DNA from: Chloroflexota bacterium
Lineage (GTDB): Bacteria; Chloroflexota; Dormibacteria; CF-121
Assembly (NCBI GenBank): GCA_005880605.1
Contig: VBIS01000006.1
Coordinates: forward strand, 1-8,483
Direction: 5' to 3'
DNA: 8,483 bases
Positions 6,997 to 8,483 of this stretch are shown here, piece by piece; the stretch's first letter is position 1; each line of letters opens with the position of its first letter. The translations under genes and the position numbers were made by a program. The notes beneath the pieces were generated by a model. The model was not told the DNA's origin. It worked only from the letters and a program-made list of their open reading frames with translations, and made no database searches.

Positions 6997-7776
6997 TTAA
7001 TTGCCCTCCGTCGCTGGGGAAGGGTCGGGTGGGGGCGGCTGGTCACGCGCGTAGCGCTGGCCGAGGTACGCCTCGATGACCCGCCGGTCTTTCAGGACCT
7101 CGGCGGGCGGGCCCTCGACGAGTGTCCGGCCAAAATTCAGGACGAGCGCGCGGTTGCAAATCCCGACGATCACCTTCATCACGTGTTCGATGAGGACGAT
7201 CGTGATCCCGCGTTCGCGCACCTGGCGGACCATCTGCAGCGCCTGTTCCACCTCGACGCCGTTGAGCCCGGCCATCACCTCGTCCAGCAGGAGTAGCCGC
7301 GGCCGCATCGCCAGTGCCCGGGCCACTTCGAGGCGCTTGCGGTCCGGCACCGTCAACCGTAGAACCGGGTAGTGCCGTTTCTCGCCGAGGCCGACCAGCT
7401 CGAGGACGTCGTCAGCCTCGTCCAGTGCCGCGCCAGGCTGCAATCGCTTGTCGGGCCGGCCGAAGAGCGCGCCCATCGCCGTGTTCTCGCGCACCGTCAT
7501 CGAGGGGAAAGGCCGGACGATCTGAAACGTCCGCCCGATCCCCAGCCGCGCGATGCGATACGGCGCCATGCCGCTGATCGACGCGGCCTCCCAGCGAATG
7601 TCGCCGCCGTCCGGCCGGTAGAGTCCGCTGACGCAGTTGAGCAGCGTGGTCTTGCCGGCGCCGTTTGGCCCGATGATTCCGAGGACGTCGCCCTCGTCGA
7701 CGCCGAAGCTGACGCCGGCCAGGGCCTTGACGCCACCGAAACGCTTGCTCAGATCGCGGACCGTCAGCAGGCTCAT
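6997..7776 (-). CDS. livG: Branched-chain amino acid/amide-type ABC importer ATP-binding protein LivG
   Basis: 259 residues starting at ATG 7776 (MSLLTVRDLSKRFGGVKAL). The frame stays open further upstream to 8079, but that part is antisense-frame noise over livM, and the conserved ATPase domain begins exactly at this ATG. Walker A GPNGAGKT (36-43), GRTFQIVRPFPSMTVREN (81-98) with the Q-loop, Walker B LLLLDE (161-166) and H198 in LIEHVMKVI are typical LivG. The signature region reads LTVPDRKRLEVARAL (141-155), without the Ser and Gly of LSGGQ, and the D-loop region reads VMAGLN. The C-terminus ends in a proline-rich tail (246-259). The start overlaps the livM stop by four bases (ATGA) and has no clear ribosome site of its own, pointing to translational coupling. 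It partners LivF in a cytoplasmic ATPase heterodimer. Confidence 0.94.
   Translation of the reverse strand: MSLLTVRDLSKRFGGVKALAGVSFGVDEGDVLGIIGPNGAGKTTLLNCVSGLYRPDGGDIRWEAASISGMAPYRIARLGIGRTFQIVRPFPSMTVRENTAMGALFGRPDKRLQPGAALDEADDVLELVGLGEKRHYPVLRLTVPDRKRLEVARALAMRPRLLLLDEVMAGLNGVEVEQALQMVRQVRERGITIVLIEHVMKVIVGICNRALVLNFGRTLVEGPPAEVLKDRRVIEAYLGQRYARDQPPPPDPSPATEGN
7004..7009 (-). promoter_or_regulatory. Ribosome binding site for livF
   Basis: GGAGGG on the minus strand lies within the final codons of livG, 10 bases before the livF ATG at 6993. The spacing is slightly long but usable. Confidence 0.5.
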
Positions 7777-8483
7777 ACGCTGGTCTCGCGTAGGGTCTGG
7801 CGGAAATATCGCAGTGAGATCCGACTGCGGCCGCCGAAGAAGTCGATCACGCCGCGCGGGATGAAGATGACGCAGGCGGCGAGAAGAACCCCCAGACCGA
7901 TCTGCGAATAGACCGCGCTCGAGCCGCCGCCCGCCAGCGTCTGGATGATGAGCTCGAGGGCAATCGCGCCGGCGACCGGGCCAAGCACCGTGCCGGCGCC
8001 GCCGACGACTGCCATCAGGATCATCTGGACGTTGTCCGAGATGGCGAAGACGTTCTCCTGGTTGATGAAGCTGCTCCACTGCGCGAAGATCCCGCCGGCC
8101 AGTCCGGTGAGCGCGGCTGCGATGCAGAAGGCGGCGACCTTGTAGAAGGTCGTGTTGACGCCGATGACCGCGGCCGCCTCTTCGTTTTCGCGGATCGCCA
8201 GCAAGCCATAGCCGAAACGGGTTCGGAGGATGACCCAGGTGGTCAACACGGCAATGGCGGCGGCACCCAGCATCAGGTAGAAGAAAGCCAGATCCGAGCG
8301 GACGATGGGGAGGAAGAGGCCGGTCGAGGCGCCGAGCTGACTGGTGTTGTTGACAACTTCGACCACCGCCACGCCGACGCCAAGGGTGGCGACGGCGAAG
8401 TAGTGCCCGCGCAGGCGCAAGAGCGGCAGGCCAATGATGAAGGCGAAGAGGGCGGCGACCACCGGCGCGACCAGGAGGGCCAG
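7773..8483 (-). CDS. livM: Branched-chain amino acid/amide-type ABC importer permease LivM; 5' end cut by window
   Basis: 236 residues are visible, open to the right edge; a complete LivM is about 300-350 residues, so the N-terminal third is missing. A GTG at 8462 is internal, not the start, because the hydrophobic frame continues past it (LALLVAP) to the edge. LivM hallmarks are RLRGHYFAVATLG near the visible N-terminus, the ATPase-docking loop LLAIRENEEAAAVIGVNT, and AISDNVQMILMAVVGGAGTVLGPVAGA further on, with several strongly hydrophobic membrane segments between. It forms half of the inner-membrane channel, with LivH as the expected partner. No livH or binding-protein gene is in the window; they may lie to the right. 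The stop codon overlaps the livG start. Confidence 0.92.
   Translation of the reverse strand: MALLVAPVVAALFAFIIGLPLLRLRGHYFAVATLGVGVAVVEVVNNTSQLGASTGLFLPIVRSDLAFFYLMLGAAAIAVLTTWVILRTRFGYGLLAIRENEEAAAVIGVNTTFYKVAAFCIAAALTGLAGGIFAQWSSFINQENVFAISDNVQMILMAVVGGAGTVLGPVAGAIALELIIQTLAGGGSSAVYSQIGLGVLLAACVIFIPRGVIDFFGGRSRISLRYFRQTLRETSV

Noticed and set aside
7777..8079. N-terminal extension of livG to an upstream start at 8079
   Set aside because: The extension lies wholly within livM, has no ATPase homology, and the conserved LivG N-terminus starts at ATG 7776 in an ATGA overlap.

Overview
This is a GC-rich, almost fully coding bacterial window with seven protein genes: five complete and one cut at each edge. 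No RNA gene, mobile element, CRISPR array or long non-coding stretch was seen. High GC, GTG/TTG starts and tight packing fit a chromosomal segment of a high-GC bacterium, possibly Chloroflexota or a similar soil/sediment lineage. That placement is weak, because no phylogenetic marker gene is present.

Left block (minus strand, read right to left from 4455): a GH130-family glycoside phosphorylase/hydrolase-like gene (4455-3394), then two ABC exporter half-transporter genes (3382-1595, and 1598 to beyond base 1). Spacing is 11 bp after the GH130 gene and a 4-bp ATGA overlap between the ABC genes, so this looks like one operon. The ABC pair has the layout of a heterodimeric exporter of the MdlA/MdlB or TM287/288 type. 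The upstream half has Asp where the catalytic Glu normally follows Walker B. The downstream half has the Glu but a non-canonical ISTGQ signature.

Middle block (plus strand): a bacterial amylo-alpha-1,6-glucosidase-type glycogen debranching enzyme (4478-6298), divergent from the GH130 gene with only 22 bp between the preferred starts. It appears to lack an internal segment that, from knowledge of the family, normally carries a W-x-x-D-W-G-R-D motif. The reading frame is kept and the rest of the catalytic domain looks well conserved. This is the most noteworthy observation in the window.

Right block (minus strand, read right to left from the right edge): livM (5' end missing), livG and livF of a branched-chain amino acid/amide-type (HAAT) ABC importer. 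livM and livG overlap by ATGA, and livG and livF are 3 bp apart. livF is convergent with the debranching gene and their 3' ends overlap by 16 bp, with no terminator visible.

Functionally, the debranching enzyme and GH130 enzyme suggest a small carbohydrate (glycogen/oligosaccharide) locus, with an exporter of unknown substrate beside the GH130 gene. The liv cassette is probably an independent uptake operon. I found no strong evidence for an undescribed multi-gene system; the oddities are at the level of individual proteins and gene arrangement.
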